A DNA stretch of 64,000 bases from Centrapalus pauciflorus (taxonomy: Eukaryota; Streptophyta; Magnoliopsida; Asterales; Asteraceae): the NCBI GenBank assembly GCA_020465985.1, contig JAANYP010000161.1, positions 1 to 64,000 on the forward strand, read 5' to 3'. Numbering within the stretch: the stretch's first letter is position 1; the number at the start of each line of letters is the position of its first letter. The notes beneath the pieces were generated by a model. The model saw nothing but the letters and a program-made list of their open reading frames with translations, ran no database searches and had not been told where the DNA came from. Below are positions 23,201 to 33,588 of the stretch, in pieces. A program made the position numbers and the translations under genes.

Positions 23201-25336
23201 TCATTAAAAATCAATAAACTTGTTTAAATTTAAATCTGTTTAATTTTGAACTTGTTTAAGTACAAAATCCAACACAATTAAATTTCTACAAGTTTAATAA
23301 AGTTTAAATTAAATAGTGCAAATAAAAGACAGATTCGAAGGAAACAGATTCGAATGTAACAGATTCGAATAAGTCCCTTTTCGAGTCTAATGACATAATC
23401 GAATGTGTTGGTCTTCTCGAGTCTAATGACAGATTCGAGAAACCTCATGAACAGATTCGAACGGCCGACTCTATTTCAAACACATAATCTCTTGATTTTA
23501 ACCTTTTTGGACTTAGAAAATTTCATTCATTGGTCCTACTAGTTACTAATCACAGATATGTGCCATTAATTTGACTATTTATCGGTCTAAACTTGGTAAT
23601 TTTGTAAAAACCCTATTTGGACCCTTAAACCTTCAAAAATCGATGATTTAGCCTAAAATGATGTATAAAACTACATGAATCTTGTACAATCAAGTTGATT
23701 ATACCTAGATACAGGAGTAGAATCGAACACCTTAGCTATAAACTCGACGGATTGTCGTATATATGAAAAACGATAGATTCGAAACGGTAGATTCGAGATC
23801 GCTGATATAGACTCGAGGAAGTAGATTCGAAAACAGTAAGTATTAAATGACTTCACTGTTGACCTATATATACTACCAACCTTCGAATCTAAGGCCAGAC
23901 TCGAATCTACTGACAGATTCGAAGCTTTCCCAATTCGAGTCTGTCCTAAACTCGAAAACACCAAACACTTAGAAAAATTTTGAAAATTTTTGAAATAACT
24001 TCAACTTTTTCAACCTTTTTCTACAGTATTATGTAACGATAAACTATGCCAAATCATTTACCCTAAGTACAAGATATTTCACGCAATGTTTATTTTATTC
24101 AACTTTGAATGCACCCTCCGTAAGTTTTGACCTTTTACCTAAGTAAAAATTAATCTAAAATAAAATAAAATAAAATAAAATAAAATAAACTAACGTAAAA
24201 TAAAATAAGAATAAAATTTTGACCAAAAATTTAATCTAGACTTAAGCTATACTTATAAAATTTACAACCTAAGCTAAATACTAAACAAAATCTTTTTGAT
24301 GAGTATAGTCTAAGAAAGGTTCAATCAGATAGCGATGTCAGAGACTCACTTTCAGTACTTAAACTTTCACACTTAGGACTTTTTGATTCCTTTGATTGTT
24401 TGTCGTGAAATACTTATTTAGCCGATTGTTGGTATATCACCCCTTTAAACATTCTACATTTTGGAATATCCCTTGGCATTTTTATTTATCATGAAATTAT
24501 CTTACGTGACTCAGACATAGACATACTTTTATGATCAAGGCACACAGACAAAGATTCTAACTTGTTGGTATTTGCAAACTCTCTTTAAAAGACAAACATC
24601 GGACACAGGTCTGTATTTTCATACAACAAAGTGTCTTAGTTTGACTTAAGGTTTATTTTTAAAGTTAGCAAGACAGCGGTGACAGGTCTGTACTGACGTA
24701 CAACAGAGAGACATATCTGCTAACCCTAATCTAAACAGAGGCAACAGGTCTGTACTTACGTACAACAGAGTTACATGTTTTCGACTCTCAATTTTGTATG
24801 ATATTTCTATTCTTTCCATTTTAAGATGTATTTGATGATGCCATACATCCCCAGAAAGTTTGCATACCTCATTTAGACTCAAAGTTTGTATGTCTTGTAC
24901 ATAAAAATTAAGACGGATTGGTCATACATCTAAGTTAGTGGCACGCTTGACTTTTTCTAGAATATTTTATTAGCCTTGAGATTCCCTATATGTATTATGC
25001 CTACCAACACATCAAACTAAACTAAAGTATAACACTTAGAATTTAGTTGCATTATGTGTGAAAGCCTAAACACTTAGAGATTGTAACGACTGTGCTAATT
25101 TTCGTCACTTTGAACCTATGTATCTAAGACTTCACTCTTTTTCTGATATTCTCTTTTTTTTTTGTGTTTTTCTGATTTTCTCTCTTTTTCCTTTTGTTTT
25201 TCGTAAAGAAATAGCTATAAAATACGATAGACTACTAACTTACTAAAAATAGAAACTATCCTAAATTAGCAGATTTACTATAAAAAGAAAGAAATACTAC
25301 GTCTATAAAAGAAAATAAAATACTACTAAGGCCAAA
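23201..25336 (-). other. Element B spacer between pol and ORF2
   Basis: Non-coding. It carries TTCGAA/CTCGAG words (about 23330-23470 and 23740-23950), an AAAAT tract (about 24150-24215) and the three GTAC-type motif copies (about 24615-24770). Collinear with the spacers of A, C and F. Confidence 0.8.
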
Positions 25337-28300
25337 TTACTCTGGGTTGCGCATTCCATTCAGTTGAATTAAATACTCAAACCGTGTCTTATCAAATGCT
25401 TTGGTAAATAAATCTGCATTATTATCTTCTGTTGCCACTTTTACCAATTTGATTAAGTTCTTTTCAGCACAATCACGAATAAAATGATGCCTTATGTCTA
25501 TGTGCTTTGTTTTATTGTGTTTGACTGGATTATTAGTTATCGCAATTGTAGATTGATTGTCTATCCTAATTGGAGTTTGAGTATAAGCCAAACCGTAATC
25601 CCGCAATTGTTGTTGTATCCACAGAACCTGTGAGCAGCAACTTCCAGCAGCAACATACTCGGCTTCGCACGTTGACACGGCTACCGATCTTTGTTTCTTG
25701 CATTGCCAGGATACCAATCTCCCTCTTAGGAACTGACAACCTCCAGTCGTTGATTTGTGCGTCAAGCTGCATCCTCCGTAGTCAGAATCAGTGAATGCCT
25801 CCAACTCTAGATCTCCCTCCGCGTGATACCAAAGTCCCAGCTTCGGTTTTGACTTGAGGTATCGTAGAATCCGCTTCACAGCTTTCATATGCATCTCCTT
25901 TGGATTAGCTTGAAACCTAGCACAAATACACACAGCAAACATTATGTCAGGTCTTGAAGCAGTTAAATACATAAGTGATCCAATCATGGCCCGATATAAA
26001 GTCGGATCCACATCGGTATCACTTTCAGTACCCGGTCCGAGATTATGATTCACTTGAATCGGTGTGCTGAAATGGGCAGTCAACTTTGTTCCTTCCATCC
26101 CGAAACGTTCCAATATGTCATAGACATACTTAGTCTGATGGATAAACATCCCTTCCTTCTTCTGGTCGACTTGTAACCCTAAAAAGAAATTTAACTCTCC
26201 CATAGCACTCATCTTGAACTTAGACTTCATCACCTTCTCGAAATCTTTGCACATCTGTTCGTCTGATGATCCTAAAATGATATCATCGACGTACACCTGT
26301 ACCAAGATAAAGTGTTCTCCCTTCCTTTTGACAAACAGAGTACTATCTATCCTACCCCTTTCAAAATCGTTCTCTAATAGATGGTTGGATAGAGTCTCAT
26401 ACCACGCCCTTGGTGCCTGATGCAATCCGTATAGAGCCTTATCTAAGAGATATACTCTATCTGGATATTTTGGATCTGTAAATCCGGGCGGTTGTTCTAC
26501 ATACACCAACTCCTTCACTTTCCCGTACAGGAAAGCACTCTTAACATCTAACTGATATACCTTAAAGCCCTTGAAGGAGGCAAAAGCTAAAAACAATCTA
26601 ATGGCTTCTAGCCTTGCTACTGGTGCAAAAACCTCGTTGTAATCGATTCCCTCCTCTTGGTTGAAACCCTTTACAACTAGCCTAGCCTTGTTGCGCGTGA
26701 CTATACCCCGATCGTCTCTTTTGCACTTAAAAACCCATTTGGTTCCTATTGCAACTTCCCCTCGAGGTAATGGAACTAACTCCCACACTTCTAGTTTCCT
26801 AAATTGCGAAAGTTCTTCCTGCATCGCTTCAACCCAGGAGTTATCCTTAAGTGCCATCTGCACATTCTTAGGCTCTACTTGCGATATGAAACATGAATAG
26901 AGACATGTGTGATACGCCTCAGAGTCGTTTATCATTGACAACAACACAGTGTTGTTATTTAAACTACTCCTAGTCCTCACACCCTCGTTAGGATTTCCTA
27001 TGATGCTTTCTATAGGATGATTCTTGTTAATCCTAGAGGTCTCTATCTCATCAACCCTTAGATTATCTCCTAAGTTAGATCCTATTTCACCTAATGGGGG
27101 AACAGGCTCAGCTTCTACATTTTCCTCCTCACGGACGTTTTCCTCAGAGTTGGAACTTGATGCTTGAGTCTGATTCTCAGTGGTAGGTGCTTCAGGAACA
27201 TCGACTTCTGGAGATCTATCTACAGTCGCAGTAGGCTCAGATCTGGATTCAAACGTAGTCCTCAGAAAGATATGGCAATCGTCATTCAGATGCAACGTCG
27301 CCATGTCTTTTTCGAGTGTACCTGCAGTATCATCCAAAGGAATGTTAAATGACTCAAATAACTTATCATAGTCAAATATCCATTCCGGACCAGTTTGGGG
27401 TTCATGTATATAACTTGTAACCTCAATGTTATACACAATCTCCACAGTACCATTTGTTTTGTTAAAAACTCGTTTGTTTGGTGAGTTCGACACATAACCT
27501 AGGAAGTATCCTTCGTCAGCCTTTTCACCAAACTTCGGTTGATGTTTTGTACGCAATAAAGTGCATGGTACCCCAAACGCTTCGAATCCAGTTAAATTAG
27601 GTGGCCGTTTATTCAAAATTTCATAGCATGTTTTGTTCAAAGATTTGACTGTAAGGACTCGGTTTAAAATATGGCACGCGGTATTCACTGCCTCCCCCCA
27701 AAACATGGTAGGATGCTTTGAATCCGAAAGCATAGTCCTTGCAGCCTCAATCAATGTTCTATTTTTACGTTTGGCCACCCCATTTTGTTGAGGTTCATAT
27801 GGTGCACTGAATTGATGCACGATGCCCTTTGATAGGCAATATACACCAATTACAGTGTTTTTGAACTCTGTTCCATTATCACTACGTAGTCGTTTAACCC
27901 TTGTTCCGTAGGAATTCTCCACTTGGTCTAAGAACCCGATGAGCTTGAAAGCCGTCTCGTCCTTTGTACCTAATAAGAAAACCCAAGAAAAGCATGAGTA
28001 ATCGTCAGTGATAACCAAACAAAACTACGACCTCCTATACTCCTTTTGTTGATTGGGCCGAAAAGGTCCATATGCAACAAATCGAATGTTGAGGTTATGG
28101 AGTTCTGCGTTTTGGACTTGTGTGTCTTCTTATGTTGCTTGCCCTTCATGCACGGTAGACACTTGTCCTCGAACTGAAAGCTCTTCAGAGGCACACCTTG
28201 CACCAATCCATTCTTCGTTATGTAGTTCATCTTCCTTAGGTGCAAGTGAGCCATGCGTCTGTGCCACAAAACCGATTCCGTCTCCGAAGCTTTTGATAGT

Positions 28301-28704
28301 AAGCAGATCGGACCCATCGAAGTATCTGGCTTGTTCATATCGAGCATGTACAAGTCATTCTTCCTTGGTGCCCGCATCAATATCCAATCTTCAGGTATCT
28401 TGAATCCCGGTTTCAGCACTAACGCTTTAGTGTCAGTGAAAAGCACTGAATTCTTCTTATCACAGATTTGAGATACACTAATGAGATTATGAACCACTTT
28501 GTCAACGTGATAAACTTGATCCAATGTAATCGTCCCATTAGTGACTTCTCCAGTTCCAGTGATATTTCCTCCTTTATTACCGGCGAATGATACAAACCCC
28601 TTATTCCAACCCTTGAAGTCTGTAAGCAGAACTCTTTCCCCCAACATGTGCCTGGAGCATCCACTGTCGACGAACCATTTGTTGTTTGGACCGGTGGTAA
28701 TCTC
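25337..28704 (-). pseudogene. pol: Element B pol: protease, integrase, RT, RNase H; one frameshift
   Basis: Protease FVDSGCSRHM (DSG at 28668-28660), then the integrase zinc region WHRRMAHLH...CLPC, then the core. A one-base deletion near 28020, just before VITDDYS, shifts the frame; from 28018 to 25337 it is open for 893 residues. RT carries YVDD (26293-26282) and RNase H AFTDSDYGG and STCEAEY. In the integrase core the box that reads NGVAERKNRT in C reads NGVAKRKNRT here (near 27775), so the third acidic residue of the D-D-E triad is lysine. RT and RNase H look sound; integrase should be inactive. The frame ends NGMRNPE-stop. Confidence 0.93.
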
Positions 28705-28727
28705 CTACACATGAAAGAAAAAGGTTA
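28705..28727 (-). promoter_or_regulatory. Gag stop and splice-acceptor-like block before protease (element B)
   Basis: Minus strand: TAA of gag at 28727-28725 inside AACTAAC, a branch-point-like word, then a pyrimidine run and TGTAG ending at 28705, then the protease frame at 28704. Element C has the same layout. Use as an acceptor is inferred; the distance from the branch-like word to AG is short. Confidence 0.4.
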
Positions 28728-31601
28728 GTTATCACGGGGAACCCAAGCCATGACTGACTTGGTTATACCATTCTCGTCCACATACTGAAACTCTTTCAAA
28801 TACCCATCTCGCCTTTCAGGTGACTTGGGTTGTTGAACAGCAGTTTGTTGTGGTGCCGAGTGATTTAAATTCACTCTTTGCCTTTGAGTAGGCATTTGTT
28901 GTGGAGCTCTAGAATAATTCCTATTATACTGCATTTCGGACTGTGATCCTTGAGCTCTTACCGGTACATAATGTCTAACGGGAGTATGTGACCTAACTGG
29001 AGTGTGTGACGTGCTAGGTGTGGTGCTCCTATAGACTTGTTGAGGTGTTGACTTAGATTGATTAATGACACGATTCGGTGAATTTGTCTTAACCACTTCT
29101 TTTGGTCCAACCTTAACCGGTGTTTGTTTCACAACAGGTTTTGGTGCGGCCTGCACAGTTTTCTCGGTACTCTGAGAACTACTCGTGCTCGCCACACTTG
29201 TTGAGGGTTTGGGCTGTTCTGGCTTCACTATCTTAGGTGTCGTATCAACTTTCCTATGTGGACAAGTAGAAGCCACATGCCCCCTCTCATGACATCTAAA
29301 AGATGACATTTTGTCTATTGGCTTCTTTTGTGAGCCCTTAGACTTAGGTGTCTCAGTAGTGTCTTGATCCTTATGTACATCTATGGCGACTGGCTCTTCG
29401 TCCTGATCAGCCCAATCAATTTTATGTTTTCCTGCAGGTGTTTCACTGGAGGAAGTCACAAATTTGACTTTCTTGATCTTGATAGTTGTGTCAGCCACCT
29501 TAGGTGTATTTTCTACACTAGGCTCAAATTTAGGTTCAGGTGTGTCCTCTAAGGCTACTGATTTGTCAGTTTTCTCCTGAGGCTGAGGCACATAGTTTGA
29601 ATTAAAAGGTGGAGGAATTTCATGAAATCCTAGACCTACGGGCTTTTTAGACTGTCTTTGGGCATCTAAAACTTTCCCTAGGTTTAGGCTCGAATTCCAA
29701 AACTTCTCCGACTTGCTATTTGCCTCGGCTACCTTTACCTTTGTTTCAGCTAGCTCTATGTCCTTGTCCTTAAGACTTTTGGTCAAAGCTTCTACGTGCT
29801 CATACATAAGCTCTATCCTAACACACTGCTCACTCAGTTTGTCTTTGAGAACTATTACGTCTTGAGCATCAGCCTTAAGCTTTTCTTTAAGATCTTGCTT
29901 AATATTGTTTAGGCTAGCATTTTCAATCTTTAAATTCTCATTTTGAGCAGTTATGGTTTTATGTGATTCTAAGACTAGATTTAACCTATCATTCGAAGTA
30001 ACACACAATACACATAATTCGTGAAAAAGAGAGTAAGTTTGACTAACCTTTGAGTTATCAGATTCCACGTTGGCCATCTAAGCACCAAACTCCAGAACTG
30101 TCTGATCATCCGTCTTTTCCACCCACATCGGACCGTTTTCCCTTGTGGTCAGCTCTTCTCCATCACACCCCGTTTCTGTGACTTCAGCCATGAAGGCTCT
30201 ATCATGCGACTCAGGATGTGAACTCCAGTCATAGGTACCATCTAGCTGTCTGTCTGAAGTGACATTGGATAGTAGACCAGCTAGGTTGGCTTGACCGGTA
30301 GATGAACTAGGAAGATATCGTTGTTGAGACTGAGTCTGAAATTGTCCCTGATGCTGACTCTGCCCTTGGTATGTCTCCACCTTCGGTCTCTGACACTCCC
30401 TGGCGAAGTGTCCCAGTCCTTGACAGTTGTAGCACTTTACTTTGGACTTATCAAACCCTATCCCCTTGTTATTCATCGTCAAATTTCTTCCAGTTCTCTT
30501 AATGAATCTCTTAACCCGTTGGGTTACAATGGCCAGTTGCCATTTAAGATCCATTTCCTCAAGATCATCAGGGTCGACCTGATCATAATCCTCATCCTAG
30601 AGAGCAGGATCGTTAATCTTACCTTGAACACAATTTCCATACGCTGCCACAAAAGAAGCAAGCAGATTCAAATGTTCTTCTGCTGACATTGCGCTCATGG
30701 GCATCTTCAAATAACTCTGAGATGGTGATGCCTGATGTACTTGGGGCTGCGGTTCTTCTGATCTTCCTAATCCTAAGAACGCGTGATTCAATGAGTCATC
30801 GGACTCTGCTGGTGATGACGTTTCTCCGGTGAAAAACGCTGTAGCAGTCTTCAGATCGGCGGGCGCTGAAGGTTTTGTCAACTTTCCAAAATACATTGCT
30901 GGATTCTGGACTTGTTCGTAATCAGTTTCGGCCTTCAGTAGCTCGAAGTGATATGCCCGCAACGTTCCCACAATGTCATCGAGAGATTGAGTATAATACT
31001 TGTCTTCATTCAGCTTAATCATTGCCACCCACATAGCCCATTTGGCTGGTAAGGCATCAAGAAGCTTGTTGTTCTTGTCAGTGTCAGAATACTCAATTCC
31101 GTGACTTTCAAGTTCCGTCAACAGATGATAGAGCCGAGTGATGATATCATCCAGATGTTCATCCTTTAACGCCTTGAAGATTGCAAACTGTTGTTTTAAC
31201 AGCTCTGTACGCTTTCTACGAACCCAAGGATTACCCTCACACCTTTTCTCGAGAGACTCCCAAAGTTCCTTCGACGTCCTTTGAGTCCTAAATGTGTGCA
31301 GTATATCCTGTGGTAAAGCCATACGGATTATCGAGAAAGCTTTGTTTTCGGCTTCAAACAGTTTCTTATCATCCTCCTTCATCATTTGGTATGACAAGAG
31401 TTTCTGACGGCCTTCAACTTTTGAAACTGGTGGTATATATCCCTCGTCGATGCACACCCACATGCGCATGTCATTAAAACGCACGAAATCGGTAAACCGA
31501 TCTTCCCACCAGTAATAATCCTCGATCTTCATCAGTTTAGGCGGAGCGTTTGCCTTCCCGACCTCGTGGTCCATTTCCAGGAATTTTTGGAGATTTGACA
31601 T
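28725..31601 (-). pseudogene. gag: Element B gag, single frame with two TAG codons
   Basis: One frame of 959 codons from ATG at 31601 (MSNLQKFLEMDHEVGK) to TAA at 28725. The N-terminal 330 residues form the usual plant copia capsid domain (YYWWEDRFTDFV, ELWESLEKRCEG, TRLYHLLTELESHG). A zinc knuckle CYNCQGLGHFAREC is at 30434-30393. A coiled-coil-like part (about 29960-29700) follows, then a second knuckle whose first Cys is Ser (SFRCHERGHVASTC), and a basic TPVRSHTPVRH tail. TAG codons at 30599-30597 and 30080-30078 interrupt the frame; C reads a sense codon at the second site. Two knuckles and this length are more than the usual copia Gag. Whether the first TAG is damage or natural is open, since no other copy covers it here. 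Confidence 0.88.
30616..30628 (-). promoter_or_regulatory. Candidate 5' splice site in element B gag
   Basis: Minus strand reads TTCAAG|GTAAGAT with the boundary between 30623 and 30622. It matches the plant donor consensus well. It leaves one base of a codon, which is the phase needed to join the block before ORF2. Inferred from sequence only, in a single copy. Confidence 0.35.
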
Positions 31602-32243
31602 ATTTTCAACAGTAAATGAATTGAACTTAATTAATTTAATTCGAAACTAATTTGAATTAACCCGTTCGAATCTAGATAGATTCGAATATAATTAGATTCG
31701 AATTGATTTAGAACTAAATTCGATTAAGTGTTGGAATTCAATTACACTCGAAATTAAGTCAAATTTGAAAGCTCTTCAGATTCGAAGGTCAGACAAACTA
31801 GAAACTACAGCAGATTCGAATCCTATTCGAAACTAAGCTAGAATCGAATTAAACTCGAAATTAGACTTGAGACCCTGTTCGAATGTAGCACAAACTCGAA
31901 ATAGATTCGGAACCCTCTGAATTAGACTCGAAAGGAGCGGATTTAGGTTAGACTCGAAACTAAGTGTAACCCTAATTACCCCTAACAGATTCGAGCGCCG
32001 CAAACTCGAGAAACAGCTAACACTTTGATTTTTTGACGTTTTACAGATTAAATCAATATTTTTGCAAAGAAAAATATTGATTTCAATCAAAAACGTGAAA
32101 AACCACAAAGTATTTTCCGGATTACTGTTTGCTAAACTCGATGAACACGAAAAAATACGTTTTTGAGAGAAAAACCGACTACAAACGTCAAGAAACCTAG
32201 AATGTATCTAGATGAACACGAAGAACACCAAGAACACTCCGTA
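31602..32243 (-). other. Element B leader with TTCGAA-word array
   Basis: Untranslated leader between PBS and gag. From about 31664 to 32010 it is full of TTCGAA, CTCGAA and TTCGAG words, about one every 15-25 bases. No coding frame of substance. In retrotransposons the leader usually contains packaging signals. Confidence 0.85.
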
Positions 32244-32256
32244 GGCTCTGATACCA
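32244..32256 (-). promoter_or_regulatory. Primer-binding site, initiator tRNA-Met type
   Basis: Minus strand TGGTATCAGAGCC, two bases inside the 5' LTR; complementary to the 3' end of plant initiator tRNA-Met. Confidence 0.95.
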
Positions 32257-32258
32257 CT

Positions 32259-32925
32259 TGTAAGGTCTACCACTAGGAGATCTATCTAGACGCGGAACCA
32301 TCAACGAGTGCGGAATCCTCGTTAACGGGTAGACGGAAACAACTCTCAAACGGAAACACAGAGACTATCAGAAGCTTAACGAACGACTCACGAACGATCC
32401 TACAAGCTGATTCTCTCTGAAACTGCACTAAAACCGATGATAGACTCGAGATCGCTTAATGCTTAATCCCTGACGAATTCTGCAAAAAGTCTGATAATTA
32501 ATCGAGTCTATCCCTAATTATAGACCCTGATTCGAGTCTGTTATGGGCCAAACTCGAATCTGGCCCAAAGCCCATTCGAGTTTGTCCATAAAGACACTCT
32601 CGAATCTAGTCTCATTCGAATCTATGGCTACATTCGAATCTATCACAGATTCGAATACCAAGCCTTATATAATTCGAATCTAACTAATTTACTTAAACAA
32701 CTAAGTGTTGAAACTTATGTTTTTACTTATGCTTGAATTAATCTTTGAACTTTATGTTTGAACTTCTTGTAATATGTTACATCAAGTTCAAACACACAAT
32801 CAATAACAAACAAACATACAAAAACATATATATCAAACACTAGTTAATTCCCAATACCTTGAATATTACTTAAACCAAAATGTAAGATCGCTTAGACTGC
32901 TATCGTCACACAGGGTGTACCAACA
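32259..32925 (-). repeat. 5' LTR of element B (667 bp)
   Basis: Minus strand TGTTGGTACACCC...CTTACA. TATA-like TATAATTA lies near 32520 on the minus strand. About ten TTCGAA/CTCGAA words occur between 32500 and 32690. Confidence 0.95.
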
Positions 32926-32930
32926 TTACA
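32926..32930. repeat. 5-bp target duplication of element B, right copy (TTACA)
   Basis: Partner of 19443-19447. Confidence 0.93.
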
Positions 32931-33519
32931 GGAGTCGATTCAACTGCGGATGTATCGGTGGATGATGTTGATGGATGAGGGTATGATGTGGATGAAGATG
33001 GAGCGGAGAAACATTGAGGTGCAGTTGAATTGGATGGATTAGCTACATTATTGACAACATTAGACACGTTAGCATTAGGACCGAAAAATTCTACGTAAAA
33101 AGGATCAAACAAATTAACTAAATCAGAAGAAGAAAAAGAAGTAGGGTGAGTGGAACAGCCTCCAAGCATTTGTGTAATGCGAGGTCCTGTACGATCAATT
33201 TCGGGTGCCAGTTCAGCCAACTCATCAAATGTGACATGCACACTTTCGTTGGCTATCCTGGTTCGTGTATTGAATGGGCGATAGGCCTTCGAGTTGGATG
33301 AGTATCCAATGAAGATCGCTTCATCCGCTTTTTCGTTAAAATTCCCGAGGTTGTCTTTATCGTTCAGCACATAGCACCTGCAACCAAATACACGTAAGTA
33401 CTTGATAAAAGGCACTTTATTCAAAAAGAGTTGGTAAGGATTTTATTAAAGCGCTTATGGATAATGGAGCGATTCTGTGTATAGCAAGCTGTGGATACGG
33501 CTTCGGCCCACAAGAATGG
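32931..33519 (-). pseudogene. pol: Element D pol fragment, integrase C-terminal part
   Basis: Open on the minus strand. It contains LWAEAVSTACY from the end of the integrase core, then VFGCRCYVLNDKDNLGNFNEKADEAIFIGYS, a standard copia integrase C-terminal block, and a Ser/Thr/Pro-rich linker. It differs in sequence from the A/B/C/F pol, so D is another copia family. B interrupts it at its low end; at its high end it stops abruptly against element E sequence at about 33520 without an LTR. Confidence 0.88.
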
Positions 33520-33567
33520 AACAGATTTAAATTTAAACAAGTTTATTGATTTTTAATGAATCTAATG

Positions 33568-33588
33568 GTTTTTGTTTATTGTGCAGAA
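33568..33588 (+). promoter_or_regulatory. Splice-acceptor-like block before ORF2 (element E)
   Basis: TTTTTGTTTATTGTGCAG ends at 33586, two bases before the ATG at 33589. Same block as the other copies. Confidence 0.5.

Larger units (their letters stand above)
19448..32925 (-). mobile_element. Element B: complete SIRE-like copia retrotransposon, 13.5 kb
   Basis: On the minus strand it has 5' LTR (32925-32259), tRNA-Met PBS, leader, gag, pol, spacer, ORF2, PPT and 3' LTR (20113-19448), bounded by TTACA on both sides. The two LTRs differ by about 15 positions in 667 by eye, near 98% identity, so insertion is fairly recent but not current. Coding parts carry stops in gag and ORF2, a frameshift in pol, and a lysine in place of the catalytic integrase glutamate. 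It therefore could not move itself now, but could be mobilised in trans. Confidence 0.95.

Noticed and set aside
25566..27371. Several plus-strand frames opposite pol of element B
   Set aside because: They are antisense shadows of RT, RNase H and integrase; none resembles a known protein.
31664..32010. CRISPR-like or satellite array
   Set aside because: The words are short, unevenly spaced and lie within a defined retrotransposon leader; there are no constant-length repeats and spacers.
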